This document shows, one piece after another, positions 44,285 to 56,300 of a DNA stretch of 64,000 nt. How positions within the stretch are numbered: the first letter of the stretch is position 1; the number at the start of each line of letters is the position of its first letter. Source of the stretch: Gibbula magus (Eukaryota > Mollusca > Gastropoda > Trochida > Trochidae); NCBI GenBank assembly GCA_936450465.1, contig OW388304.1, positions 41,850,914 to 41,914,913 on the forward strand, given 5' to 3'. A model generated the notes under the pieces. That model made no database searches and had not been told where the DNA came from. It saw only the letters and a program-made list of their open reading frames with translations. Made by a program: the position numbers and the translations under genes.

Positions 44285-47200
44285 CCCCCTTTACTTCCAA
44301 AGTAGAAAATCCAAGGGCATTTTCTGATTATGGTAATGTAGTTTCATTTCCATACAAACAATACTAAATTTACATGGGAAATTGAGTAGCTGATGACAAT
44401 ATCTGTTCAAATACAGTTAAGCTATATTGTAAATCAACTTTTGCCCTCAAACAATTAGGATGTTTATCGTGATTAAGGCAGGAAGACAGAAATTTGTTAT
44501 TTCCAATTTTTCTTTGGTTTTCACTGGATATGGCACTGTATCATACACAATTCGTGACATTACATAGCCAATTGGGGACTTAACGCATTTTTCTTAGATT
44601 ATTAATTAGAAACATTTATAAATTTTGTACGTCCTATTTTGATAGATACATGTATAGATTTATGTTTTTATTACATAATAGAATAAAAAAAACAATAGTT
44701 ACATTATTTGCCATATCGATATTGATATTTTTACCTGGGATCACACACAATTTGTGACAAAATGTAGCCAACTGGGGACTTGATCTAAATAATTCTTTAA
44801 ATATCTTATAAAATCGTTTAATTATGGAAAAATCCTCTGAAATTCATTTGTGTTTTCACCTCCCTTTACTTTCAAAGTAAACATTTCAAAGACATTTTCT
44901 GATTACGGTGATGTAATTTCCTTTCCATACAAACAATACTAAATTTACATGGGAAACTGAGTAGCTGATGACAATCTCTGTTCAAATACAGTTAAGCTAT
45001 ATTGTAAATCAACTTTTGCTCTCAAACAGTTAGGATGTGTGTCGTGATTAAGGCAGGACAACATAAACTTGCTATTTCCAATTTTTCTTTGGTTTTCACT
45101 GGATATGGCACTGTATCATACACAATTCGTGACTTTATATAGCCAATTGAGGACTTAACGCATTTTTCTATGATTATGAATTAGAACATTTTAAAATGTT
45201 TTTATGTATCATTTTGATAGATAGGTGTATAGATATATGTTGTTATTACATAATAGAATAAAAAAAACCAATAGATACATTATTTGCCATATCGATATTT
45301 ATATTTTTGCCTGGGATCACACACAATTTGTGACAAAATGTAGCCAACTGGGGACTTGATCTAAATAATTCTTTAAATATCTTATAAAATCGTTTAATTG
45401 TAGAAAAATCCTCTGAAATTCATTTGTGTTTTCACCCCCCTTTACTTTCAAAGTAAACATTTCAAAGACATTTTCTGATTACAGTGATGTAATTTCCTTT
45501 CCATACAAACAATACTAAATTTACATGGGAAACTGAGTAGCTGATGACAATCTCTGTTCAAATACAGTTAAGCTATATTGTAAATCAACTTTTGCTCTCA
45601 AACAGTTAGGATGTGTGTCGTGATTAAGGCAGGACAACAGAAACTTGCTATTTCCAATTTTTCTTTGGTTTTCACTGGATATGGCACTGTATCATACACA
45701 ATTCGTGACTTTATATAGCCAATTGAGGACTTAACGCATTTTTCTCTGATTATGAATTAGAAATTTTTAAAATGTATTTGTGTATTATTTTGATAGATAC
45801 ATGTATAGATATATGTTGTTATTACATAATAGAATATAAAAAACAATAGTTTCATTATTTGCCATATCGATATTGATATGTTTGCCTGGGATCACACACA
45901 ATTTGTGACAATGTAGCCAACTGGGGACTTGATCTAAATATTTCTATAAATATCTTATAAAATCGTTTAATTGTAGAAAATCCTCTGAAATTAATTGTGT
46001 TTTCACCCCCTTTACTTCCAAAGTAGAAAATCCAAGGGCATTTTCTGATTATGGTAATGTAGTTTCATTTCCATACAAACAATACTAAATTTACATGGGA
46101 AATTGAGTAGCTGATGACAATATCTGTTCAAATACAGTTAAGCTATATTTTAAATCAACTTTTGCCCTCAAACAATTAGGATGTTTATCGTGATTAAGGC
46201 AGGAAGACAGAAATTTGTTATTTCCAATTTTTCTTTGGTTTTCACTGGATATGGCACTGTATCATACACAATTCGTGACATTACATAGCCAATTGGGGAC
46301 TTAACGCATTTTTCTAAGATTATTAATTAGAAACATTTATAAATTTTGTACGTCCTATTTTGATAGATACATGTATAGATTTATGTTGTTATTACAGAAT
46401 AGAATAAAAAAAACAATAGTTACATTATTTGCCATATCGATATTGATATTTTTACCTGGGATCACACACAATTTGTGACAAAACGTAGCCAATTGGGGAC
46501 TTGATCTAAATAATTCTTTAAATATCTTATAAAATCGTTTAATTGTAGAAAAATCCTCTGAAATTCATTTGTGTTTTCACCCCCCTTTACTTTCAAAGTA
46601 AACATTTCAAAGACATTTTCTGATTACGGTGATGTAATTTCCTTTCCATACAAACAATACTAAATTTACATGGGAAACTGAGTAGCTGATGACAATCTCT
46701 GTTCAAATACAGTTAAGCTATATTGTAAATCAACTTTTGCTCTCAAACAGTTAGGATGTGTGTCGTGATTAAGGCAGGACAATATAAACTTGCTATTTCC
46801 AATTTTTCTTTGGTTTTCACTGGATATGGCACTGTATCATACACAATTCGTGACTTTATATAGCCAATTGAGGACTTAACGCATTTTTCTATGATTATGA
46901 ATTAGAACATTTTTAAATGTTTTTATGTATCATTTTGATAGATAGGTGTATAGATATATGTTGTTATTACATAATAGAATAAAAAAAACCAATGGTTACA
47001 TTATTTGCCATATCGATATTTATATTTTTGCCTGGGATCACACACAATTTGTGACAAAATGTAGCCAACTGGGGACTTGATCTAAATAATTCTTTAAATA
47101 TCTTATAAAATCGTTTAATTGTAGAAAAATCCTCTGAAATTCATTTGTGTTTTCACCCCCCCTTTACTTTCAAAGTAAACATTTCAAAGACATTTTCTGA

Positions 47201-47750
47201 TTACGGTGATGTAATTTCCTTTCCATACAAACAATACTAAATTTACATGGGAAACTGAGTAGCTGATGACAATCTCTGTTCAAATACAGTTAAGCTATAT
47301 TGTAAATCAACTTTTGCTCTCAAACAGTTAGGATGTGTGTCGTGATTAAGGCAGGACAACATAAACTTGCTATTTCCAATTTTTCTTTGGTTTTCACTGG
47401 ATATGGCACTGTATCATACACAATTCGTGACTTTATATAGCCAATTGAGGACTTAACGCATTTTACTATGATTATGAATTAGAAATTTTTAAAATGTATT
47501 TGTGTATTATTTTGATAGATACATGTATAGATATATGTTGTTATTACATAATAGAATATAAAAAAAACAATAGTTTCATTATTTGCCATATCGATATTGA
47601 TATGTTTGCCTGGGATCACACACAATTTGTGACACAATGTAGCCAACTGGGGACTTGATCTAAATATTTCTATAAATATCTTATAAAATCGTTTAATTGT
47701 AGAAAATCCTCTGAAATTCATTTGTGTTTTCACCCCCCTTTACTTTCAAA
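44285..47750. repeat. Trimer (A-B-C) section of the satellite
   Basis: Downstream of the five-unit blocks the variant order becomes A-B-C repeated about twice, period about 1,720 bp, with small indels in A-runs that close the shared frame. It shows a third homogenisation mode in the same array. Confidence 0.55.
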
Positions 47751-49365
47751 GTAAACATTTCAAAGACATTTTCTGATTACGGTGATGTAATTTCCTTTCC
47801 ATACAAACAATACTAAATTTACATGGGAAACTGGGTAGCTGATGACAATCTCTGTTCAAATACAGTTAAGCTATATTGTAAAACAACTTTTGCTCTCAAA
47901 CAGTTAGGATGTGTGTCGTGATTAAGGCAGGACAACATAAACTTGCTATTTCCAATTTTTCTTTGGTTTTCACTGGATATGGCACTGTATCATACACAAT
48001 TCGTGACTTTATATAGCCAATTGGGGGCTTAACGCTAATGTCCAATTTTAGATTAGAAAACGTTTCTTAATGTTGTAAGTACTATTTTGATAGATATGTG
48101 TATAGATATATAGTGTTATTAAAGAATTGAATTAAAAATTTTCTTACATTAATTGCCGTATCGATATTGATATTTCTGCCTGGGATCACACACAATTTGT
48201 GACACAATGTAGCCAACTGGGGACTTGATCTAAATATCTCTATAAATATCTTCTTAAATCGTTTAATTGAAGAAAATGATTTGAAATTCATTTGTGTTTT
48301 CACCTCCCTTTACTTCCAAAGTAGAAAATCCAAGGACATTTTCTGATTATGGTGATGTAGTTTCCTTTCCATACAAACAATACTAAATTTACATGGGAAA
48401 CTGAGAAGCTGATTACAATCTCTGTTCAAATACAGTTAATTAAACTATATTTGAAATCAACTTTTGCCCTCAAACAATTAGGATGATTGTCATGATTAAG
48501 GCAGGACAACAGAAACTTGTTATTTCCAATTTTTCTTTGGTTTTCACTGGATATGGAACTGTATCATACAAAATTCGTGACATTACATAGCTAATTGGGG
48601 GCTTAACGCTAATGTCCAATTTTAGATTAGAAAACGTTTCTTAATGTTGTAAGTACTATTTTGATAGATATGTGTATAGATATATAGTGTTATTAAAGAA
48701 TTGAATTAAAAAATTTCTTACATTAATTGCCGCATCGATATTGATATTTCTGCCTGGGATCACACACAATTTGTGACACAATGTAGCCAACTGGGGACTT
48801 GATCGAAATATTTCTATAAATATCTTCTAAAATCGTTTAATTGTAGAAAATCCTCTGAAATTCATTTGTGTTTTCACCCCCCTTTACTTCCAAAGTAGAA
48901 AATCCAAGGACATTTTCTGATTTAGGTGATGTAATTTCCTTTCCATACAAACAATACTAAATTTACATGGGAAACTGAGTAGCTGATGACAATCTCTGTT
49001 CAAATACTGTTAAGCTATATTTTAAATCAACGTTTGCCCTCAACCAATTAGGATGTTTACCGTGATTAAGGCAGGAAGACAGAAACTTGCTATTTCCAAT
49101 TTTTCTTTGGTTTTCACTGGATATGACACCGTGTCATACACAATTCGTGACTTTATATAGCCAATTGGGGAACTTAATGCAAATTGTTTAATTCATAAAT
49201 TAGAATAACATTGACTCATTTATTTGTCGGTTAAAATTATTAATGTTGGAAATAATATTTTAATAGATACATGGATATTCTTTGCTATTAGAAAAAGCAA
49301 TTATTAATTCCCATATCGATGGCATCACGCACTATTCCTGACTTTATGTAGCCAAATGGGGAACA

Positions 49366-50510
49366 CACCAAACCCGACTCACAAGGACTTGATGATGTTC
49401 AATATATTACATAATTTATATAAAACATCTCTATGGATGTACCAGTCATATAGAAAATTGTAGTTTATTATGCGTTTTAAGTTCTCTTGAATGTTTTACT
49501 TGAATACAATTAATTAGGCCATGGTTGTATCGAAGACAGGGTGCAATTTCCTTTGGATTAGAATTGATCAGTAAAATGTTGATAGTCACAAACATTTTGT
49601 AATATTTCTATTGTTTGAGCATGACATGGGTTTCACCTTTCCAATATGCTGTCGATGTTATCATTATATTTCAAATTGGCAGCGATTAAATCAACATTGT
49701 TCATATAGTTTGTATCATTAGTTTGGTAAGATAAATAAAACGTTGAGTTAATTTTCAAATAGATTGAAGAGGTAACACAAACAAGCTAACAAACTAAGCT
49801 CACCCTGTCTTTCAGGCCTGATGAACTATTAACTAAAATACAAAAAATAAATATATACAAGTCAATTTATGTTTTTAATTCTGTTTCAACATTCAACATA
49901 CAAAAGTCAGAGTCATTTACAGGCAAATGGCTCTGTAGTCTATACATCTTTTGCATCTTGTATTGTATTCATACAAGTTTGATGGATTACATGGAAATGA
50001 CACAACTCAAACACATAAATTATAATGATCAAAGTATAGGGCAAACTGACAGATGGTCGGACTCTGTTCCAAAAGCAATCTTTGTTTAATAAGTCATAGA
50101 GTGTAGAAAATTATTTAAAGCTTTTTCTAAAATATATAAACACATTTAAATGATAAATACCTTCAGATTTAATATCAAAAGGAAATTAACCGAAAAAATG
50201 GTTTTCATAGCGGATGTCAATTCAAGCAGGTTTGGACACTTTTGATCTTATAGTCAGACAGTACCAACTAATCCAATCACACACGTCAATGTTTAAAATG
50301 TAAATTAAAATTAAATTTATGATTTCAATAACACAAGTGGCATTTTAAATTATTGTTTGGTCTGCATTAAATTTGAAATTGTCAGAGGTTACGGCGACTT
50401 GGTTGTTGTCCGAACTTCGGTTTGTTTGCCCTATCCTTACAATTATTTAGAAAATAAAAGTTGATTTGACAGGTTACATCAGTACCAAGCCACAACTTAA
50501 TTTGGGTCAG
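49366..50510. other. Intergenic DNA with small repeat fragments
   Basis: A 3' end fragment TTTCAGGCCTGATGAACTA at about 49811-49829 and a partial 5' word AATGGCTCTGTAG at about 49926 belong to the GCTCATCAGG family. I see no gene. Confidence 0.55.
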
Positions 50511-50519
50511 AAGTAATGT

Positions 50520-50600
50520 AACAAAAGTCATCAGAATGACATATCTCAGAGGAGACATCTGTTTCCATGGAAATGATTACAAGAAAACTTACATATCAAT
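50520..50600. repeat. Fragment of the CCGGTGGGAT pearl-like family
   Basis: AAAAGTCATCAGAATGACAT followed by ATCTCA matches the 5' end seen at 17-46 and 11009. Confidence 0.55.
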
Positions 50601-50635
50601 CTAAGCAATTTTAACTAGATGTGTTTTTTAAACAC

Positions 50636-50888
50636 GGATGCCCCCGGATATACAAAAGTTTTGGCAATGGATAAAGTTTTCTGAAAATGTCCACTGCGGC
50701 AAGATCAAGGTCAAATATGTTGACCTTATGTGAAAGTTCTCATCACAAGGTATGTGCATGCCAAGTATTAAAGCTCTAGCTCTAAGCAATCCAAAGTTAG
50801 GGCCAAGGTTAAAGTTTTTGTGGACAAACACACAGACGGACAGGTGGAAAACAATATACCCCCTGAATCTCCGATTCGGGGGCATAAA
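50636..50888. mobile_element. About 250 bp element with GCCCCCGG ends
   Basis: ATGCCCCCGGATA near 50638 is mirrored by ATTCGGGGGCATAAAAA at the 3' end, where it also forms a hairpin with TACCCCCTGAATCTCC. CACAGACGGACAGG precedes the hairpin, the same 3' plan as the pearl-like copies. Confidence 0.7.
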
Positions 50889-50910
50889 AAAGGAGGTTGA
50901 TTTGATAATG

Positions 50911-51553
50911 TAAAAATAGAGCCATTGCCTCTGTAGCTCATCAGGCTTTATATATTTTAACTAATTCAAAGTGTCAACTTCAAGGTGAGAGGTACAACAA
51001 ATAGGAAGCACTTTAAATGGAGAAGATGAAAAAGGTCTTACGGTCCTTACCCCTCTGACCTATCTCTGAGGCCAGATATAAAATCCCCTTCAAATAAAGA
51101 CACACTTGAACTTCATTACTGTTGTTTCCTTTAAAATACCTCCCTTTAAAGAGCACATACAATTTCAAAATCAAAATAGCTTTTCAGGTCATGACCTCTG
51201 TGACCCTATTTGGCGTCACTGGGTCCTAAAATGTACAATTTAGAATCCCCATTGGCTAAAGAGTCTTCGCACAATATTACAGCCTTCTTGGTCTTTTTGT
51301 TCTGGAGAAGAAGATGAAAATAGGTATTTAGGTTATGGCCTGTAAGGCCTTTATTTGGGGAGACCAGGTTACCAAATTTACAATTTAGAATCCTCATTGG
51401 CCAAGGAGTCTGCAAAGAAAATTTTCAGCTCTCATGAGTTTTTGGTTCTGGAGAGGTATCGAAAAAGCAGAAGTTTACGGACGGATGGAAGGACTGACGC
51501 CATGTCATGCCATAAACCCATCAGGTCTTTCAGGCCTGATGAGCTAACAATGG
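50911..51553. mobile_element. Pearl-like copy adjoining the minisatellite
   Basis: GAGCCATTGCCTCTGTAGCT at the 5' side, two core repeats (GGAGAAGAAGATGAAAATAG; AATTTAGAATCC at about 51238 and 51380), a GGACGGATGG tract and CAGGCCTGATGAGCTAACAA at the 3' end. The 69 bp array starts about 13 bp later. Confidence 0.75.
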
Positions 51554-53390
51554 TAAAAAGAATTTATGTCAATCATGTACCTGTATCTTCTCCCTGAATG
51601 ATATCACATCCACCAACTACCAGTAGCTATCTCCATGTCAATCATGTACCTGTATCTACTCCCTGAATGATATCACATTCACCAACTACCAGTCGCTATC
51701 TCCATGTCAATCATGTACCTGTATCTACTCCCTGAATGATAACACATCCACCCACTGCCAGTAGCTACCTTAATGTCAACCATGTACCTGTATCTAGTAC
51801 TATCTACTCCCTGAATGATAACAACTCCACCAACTACCAGTAACTACCTTAATGTCAATCATGTACCTGTATCTTCTCCCTGGATGATAACACATCCAAC
51901 AACTATCAGTAGCTACGTTAATGTCAATCATGTACCTGTATCTTCTCCCTGAATGATAACACATCCACCAACTACCAGTAGCTACCTTAATGTCAACCAT
52001 GTACCTGTATCTTCTCCCTGAATGATAACACATCCACCAACTACCAGTAACTATCTCCATGTCAATCATGTATTTGTATCTTCTCCCTGAATGATAACAC
52101 ATCCAGCCACAAGTAGCTACCTTAATGTCAATCATGTACCTGTATCTTCTCCCTGGATGATAACACATCCACCGACTACCAGTAGCTACCTTAATGTCAA
52201 TCATGTACCTGTATCTACTCCCTGAATGATAACACATCCACCCACTACCAGTAGCTACCTTAATGTCAATCATGTACCTGTATCTACTCCCTGAATGATA
52301 ACACATCCACCAACTACCAGTAACTACCTTAATGTCAATCATGTACCTGTATCTTCTCCCTGGATGATATCACATCCAACAACTATCAGTAGCTACGTTA
52401 ATGTCAATCATGTACCTGTATCTTCTCCCTGAATGATAACACATCCACCAACTACCAGTAGCTACCTTAATGTCAACCATGTACCTGTATCTTCTCCCTG
52501 AATGATAACACATCCACCAACTACCAGTAACTATCTCCATGTCAATCATGTACCTGTATCTTCTCCCTGAATGATAACACATCCAGCCACAAGTAGCTAC
52601 CTTAATGTCAATCATGTACCTGTATCTTCTCCCTGGATGATAACACATCCACCGACTACCAGTAGCTACCTTAATGTCAATCATGTACCTGTATCTACTC
52701 CCTGAATGATAACACATCCAACAACTATCAGTAGCTACGTTAATGTCAATCATGTACCTGTATCTTCTCCCTGAATGATAACACATCCACCAACTACCAG
52801 TAGCTACCTTAATGTCAACCATGTACCTGTATCTTCTCCCTGAATGATAACACATCCACCAACTACCAGTAACTATCTCCATGTCAATCATGTACCTGTA
52901 TCTTCTCCCTGAATGATAACACATCCACCCAATACCAGTAACTATCTCCATGTCAATCATGTACCTGTATCTTCTCCCTGGATGATAACACATCCACCGA
53001 CTACCAGTAGCTACCTTAATGTCAATCATGTACCTGTATCTACTCCCTGAATGATAACACATCCACCCACTACCAGTAGCTACCTTAATGTCAACCATGT
53101 ACCTGTATCTTCTCCCTGAATGATAACACATCCACCCAATACCAGTAACTATCTCCATGTCAATCATGTACCTGTATCTTCTCCCTGGATGATAACAACT
53201 CCACCAACTACCAGTAGCTACCTTAATGTCAATCATGTACCTGTATCTTCTCCCTGAATGATAACAACTCCACCCAATACCAGTAACTATCTCCATGTCA
53301 ATCATGTACCTGTATCTTCTCCCTGAATGATAACACATCCACCAACTACCAGTAGCTACCTTAATGTCAACCATATACCTGTATCTAGTA

Positions 53391-56300
53391 CTATCTACTC
53401 CCTGAATGATAACAACTCCACCCAATACCAGTAACTATCTCCATGTCAATCATGTACCTGTATCTTCTCCCTGAATGATAACACATCCACCGACTACCAG
53501 TAGCTACCTTAATGTCAATCATGTACCTGTATCTTCTCCCTGAATGATAACACATCCACCCACTACCAGTAGATACCTTAATGTCAATCATGTACCTGTA
53601 TCTTCTCCCTGAATGATAACAACTCCACCAACTACCAGTAGCTATCTCCATGTCAATCATGTACCTGTTTCTACTCCCTGAATGATATCACATTCACCAA
53701 CTACCAGTAGCTACCTTAATGTCAACCATGTACCTGTATCTTCTCCCTGAATGATAACACATCCACCCACTACCAGTAGATACCTTAATGTCAATCAAGT
53801 ACCTGTATCTTCTCCCTGAATGATAACAACTCCACCAACTACCAGTAGCTATCTCCATGTCAATCATGTACCTGTTTCTACTCCCTGAATGATATCACAT
53901 TCACCAACTACCAGTAGCTACCTTAATGTCAACCATGTACCTGTATCTTCTCCCTGAATGATATCACATCCACCAACTACCAGTAGCTACCTTAATGTCA
54001 ATCATGTACCTGTATCTACTCCCTGAATGACAACAACTCCACCAACTACCAGTAGCTATCTCCATGTCAATCATTGACCTGTTTCTACTCCCTGAATGAT
54101 ATCACATTCACCAACTACCAGTAGCTACCTTAATGTCAACCATGTACCTGTATCTTCTCCCTGAATGATAACACATCCACCCGCTACCAGTAGCTACCTT
54201 AATGTCAACCATGTACCTGTATCTTCTCCCTGAATGATATCACATCCACCAACTACCAGTAGCTACCTTAATGTCAATCATGTACCTGTATCTACTCCCT
54301 GAATGATAACAACTCCAGCCACAAGTAGCTACCTTAATGTCGATCATGTACCTGTATCTTCTCCCTGAATGATAAAACATCCACCAACTACAGGTAGCTA
54401 CCTTAATGTCAATCATGTACCTGTATCTACTCCATGAATGATAACACATCCACCAACTATCAGTAGCTACCTTAATGTCAACCATGTACCTGTATCTACT
54501 CCCCGAATTATAACACATCCACCCATTACCAGTAACTAACTCCATGTCGATCATGTACCTGTATCTTCTCCCTGGTAACACCTCCACCCACTACCAGTAA
54601 CTATCTTAATGTCAATCATGTACCTGTATCTTCTCCCTGAATGATATCACATCCACCAACTACCAGTAGCTACCTTAATGTCAATCATGTACCTGCATCT
54701 ACTCCCTGAATGATAACACATCCACCCACTACAAGGAGCTACCTAAATGTCAATCATGTACCTGTATCTTCTCCCTGAATGATATCACATCCACCAACTA
54801 CCAGTAGCTACCTTAATGTCAATCATGTACCTGTGTCTACTCCCTGAATGATAACACATCCACCAACTATCAGTAGCTACCTTAATGTCAATCATGTACC
54901 TGTATCTTCTCCCTGAATGATAACACATCCACCCAATACCAGTAACTATCTCCATGTCGATCATGTACCTGTATCTTCTCCCTGAATGATAACACATCCA
55001 CCAACTACAGGTAGCTACCTTAATGTCAATCATGTACCTGTATCTTCTCCCTGAATGATATCACATCCACCAACTACCAGTAGCTACCTTAATGTCAATC
55101 ATGTACCTGCATCTACTCCCTGAATGATAACACATCCACCCACTACAAGGAGCTACCTAAATGTCAATCATGTACCTGTATCTTCTCCCTGAATGATAAC
55201 ACATCCACCAACTACCAGTAGCTATCTCCATGTCGATCATGTACCTGTGTCTACTCCCTGAATGATATCACATCCACCAACTACCAGTAGCTACCTTAAT
55301 GTCAATCATGTACCTGTGTCTACTCCCTGAATGATAACACATCCACCAACTATCAGTAGCTACCTTAATGTCAATCATGTACCTGTATCTTCTCCCTGAA
55401 TGATATCACATCCACCAACTACAAGGAGCTACCTTAATGTCAATCATGTACCTGTATCTTCTCCCTGAATGATATCACATCCACCAACTACAAGGAGCTA
55501 CCTAAATGTCAATCATGTACCTGTATTCTCCCTGAATGATATCACATCCACCAACTACAAGGAGCTACCTAAATGTCAATCATGTACCTGTATCTTCTCC
55601 CTGAATGATATCACATCCACCAACTACCAGTAGCTACCTTAATGTCAATCATGTACCTGTGTCTACTCCCTGAATGATAACACATCCACCAACTATCAGT
55701 AGCTACCTTAATGTCAATCATGTACCTGTATCTTCTCCCTGAATGATAACACATCCACCCAATACCAGTAACTATCTCCATGTCGATCATGTACCTGTAT
55801 CTTCTCCCTGAATGATAACACATCCACCAACTACCAGTAGCTACCTTAATGTCAATCATGTACCTGTATCTTCTCCCTGAATGATAACACATCCACCAAC
55901 TACCAGTAGCTACCTTAATGTCAACCATGTACCTGTATCTTCTCCCTGAATGATAACACATCCACCAACTACCAGTAGCTACCTTAATGTCAATCATGTA
56001 CCTGTATCTACTCCCTGAATGAAATCACATCCACCAACTACCAGTAGCTATCTCCATGTCAATCATGTACCTGTATCTTCTCCCTGAATGATAACACATC
56101 CACCAACTACCAGTAGCTATCTCCATGTCAATCATGTACCTGCATCTACTACCTGAATGATAACACATCCACCCACTACAAGTAGCTACCTAAATATCCA
56201 TCATGTACCTGTATCTACTCCCTGAATGATAACACATCCACCCACTACAAGTAGCTACCTTAATGTCAATCATGTACCTGTATCTACTCCCTGAATGATA

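Larger units (their letters stand above)
29085..49365. repeat. Satellite array, unit about 574 bp, about 35 units
   Basis: Head-to-tail copies recur every 572-577 bp. Each unit has two related boxes, one with CACACAATTTGTGAC then CCAACTGGGGACTTGATC, the other with ACACAATTCGTGAC then CCAATTGGGGACTTAACG, about 375 and 200 bp apart, so the unit looks like an old unequal duplication. Edge units are the most diverged (29,085-29,700; 33,100-34,250; 48,000-49,365). Units fall into at least three variants. A minus-strand reading frame of 62-85 codons recurs in most units, starting MKTQMNFRGFST; length changes in an A-run break it in others, and it resembles no family I know. I regard the array as satellite DNA. 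Confidence 0.97.

Noticed and set aside
29695..48303. About two dozen near-identical short minus-strand frames
   Set aside because: Each is one per satellite unit; similarity reflects the repeat. No evidence of separate genes, so kept as an observation only.
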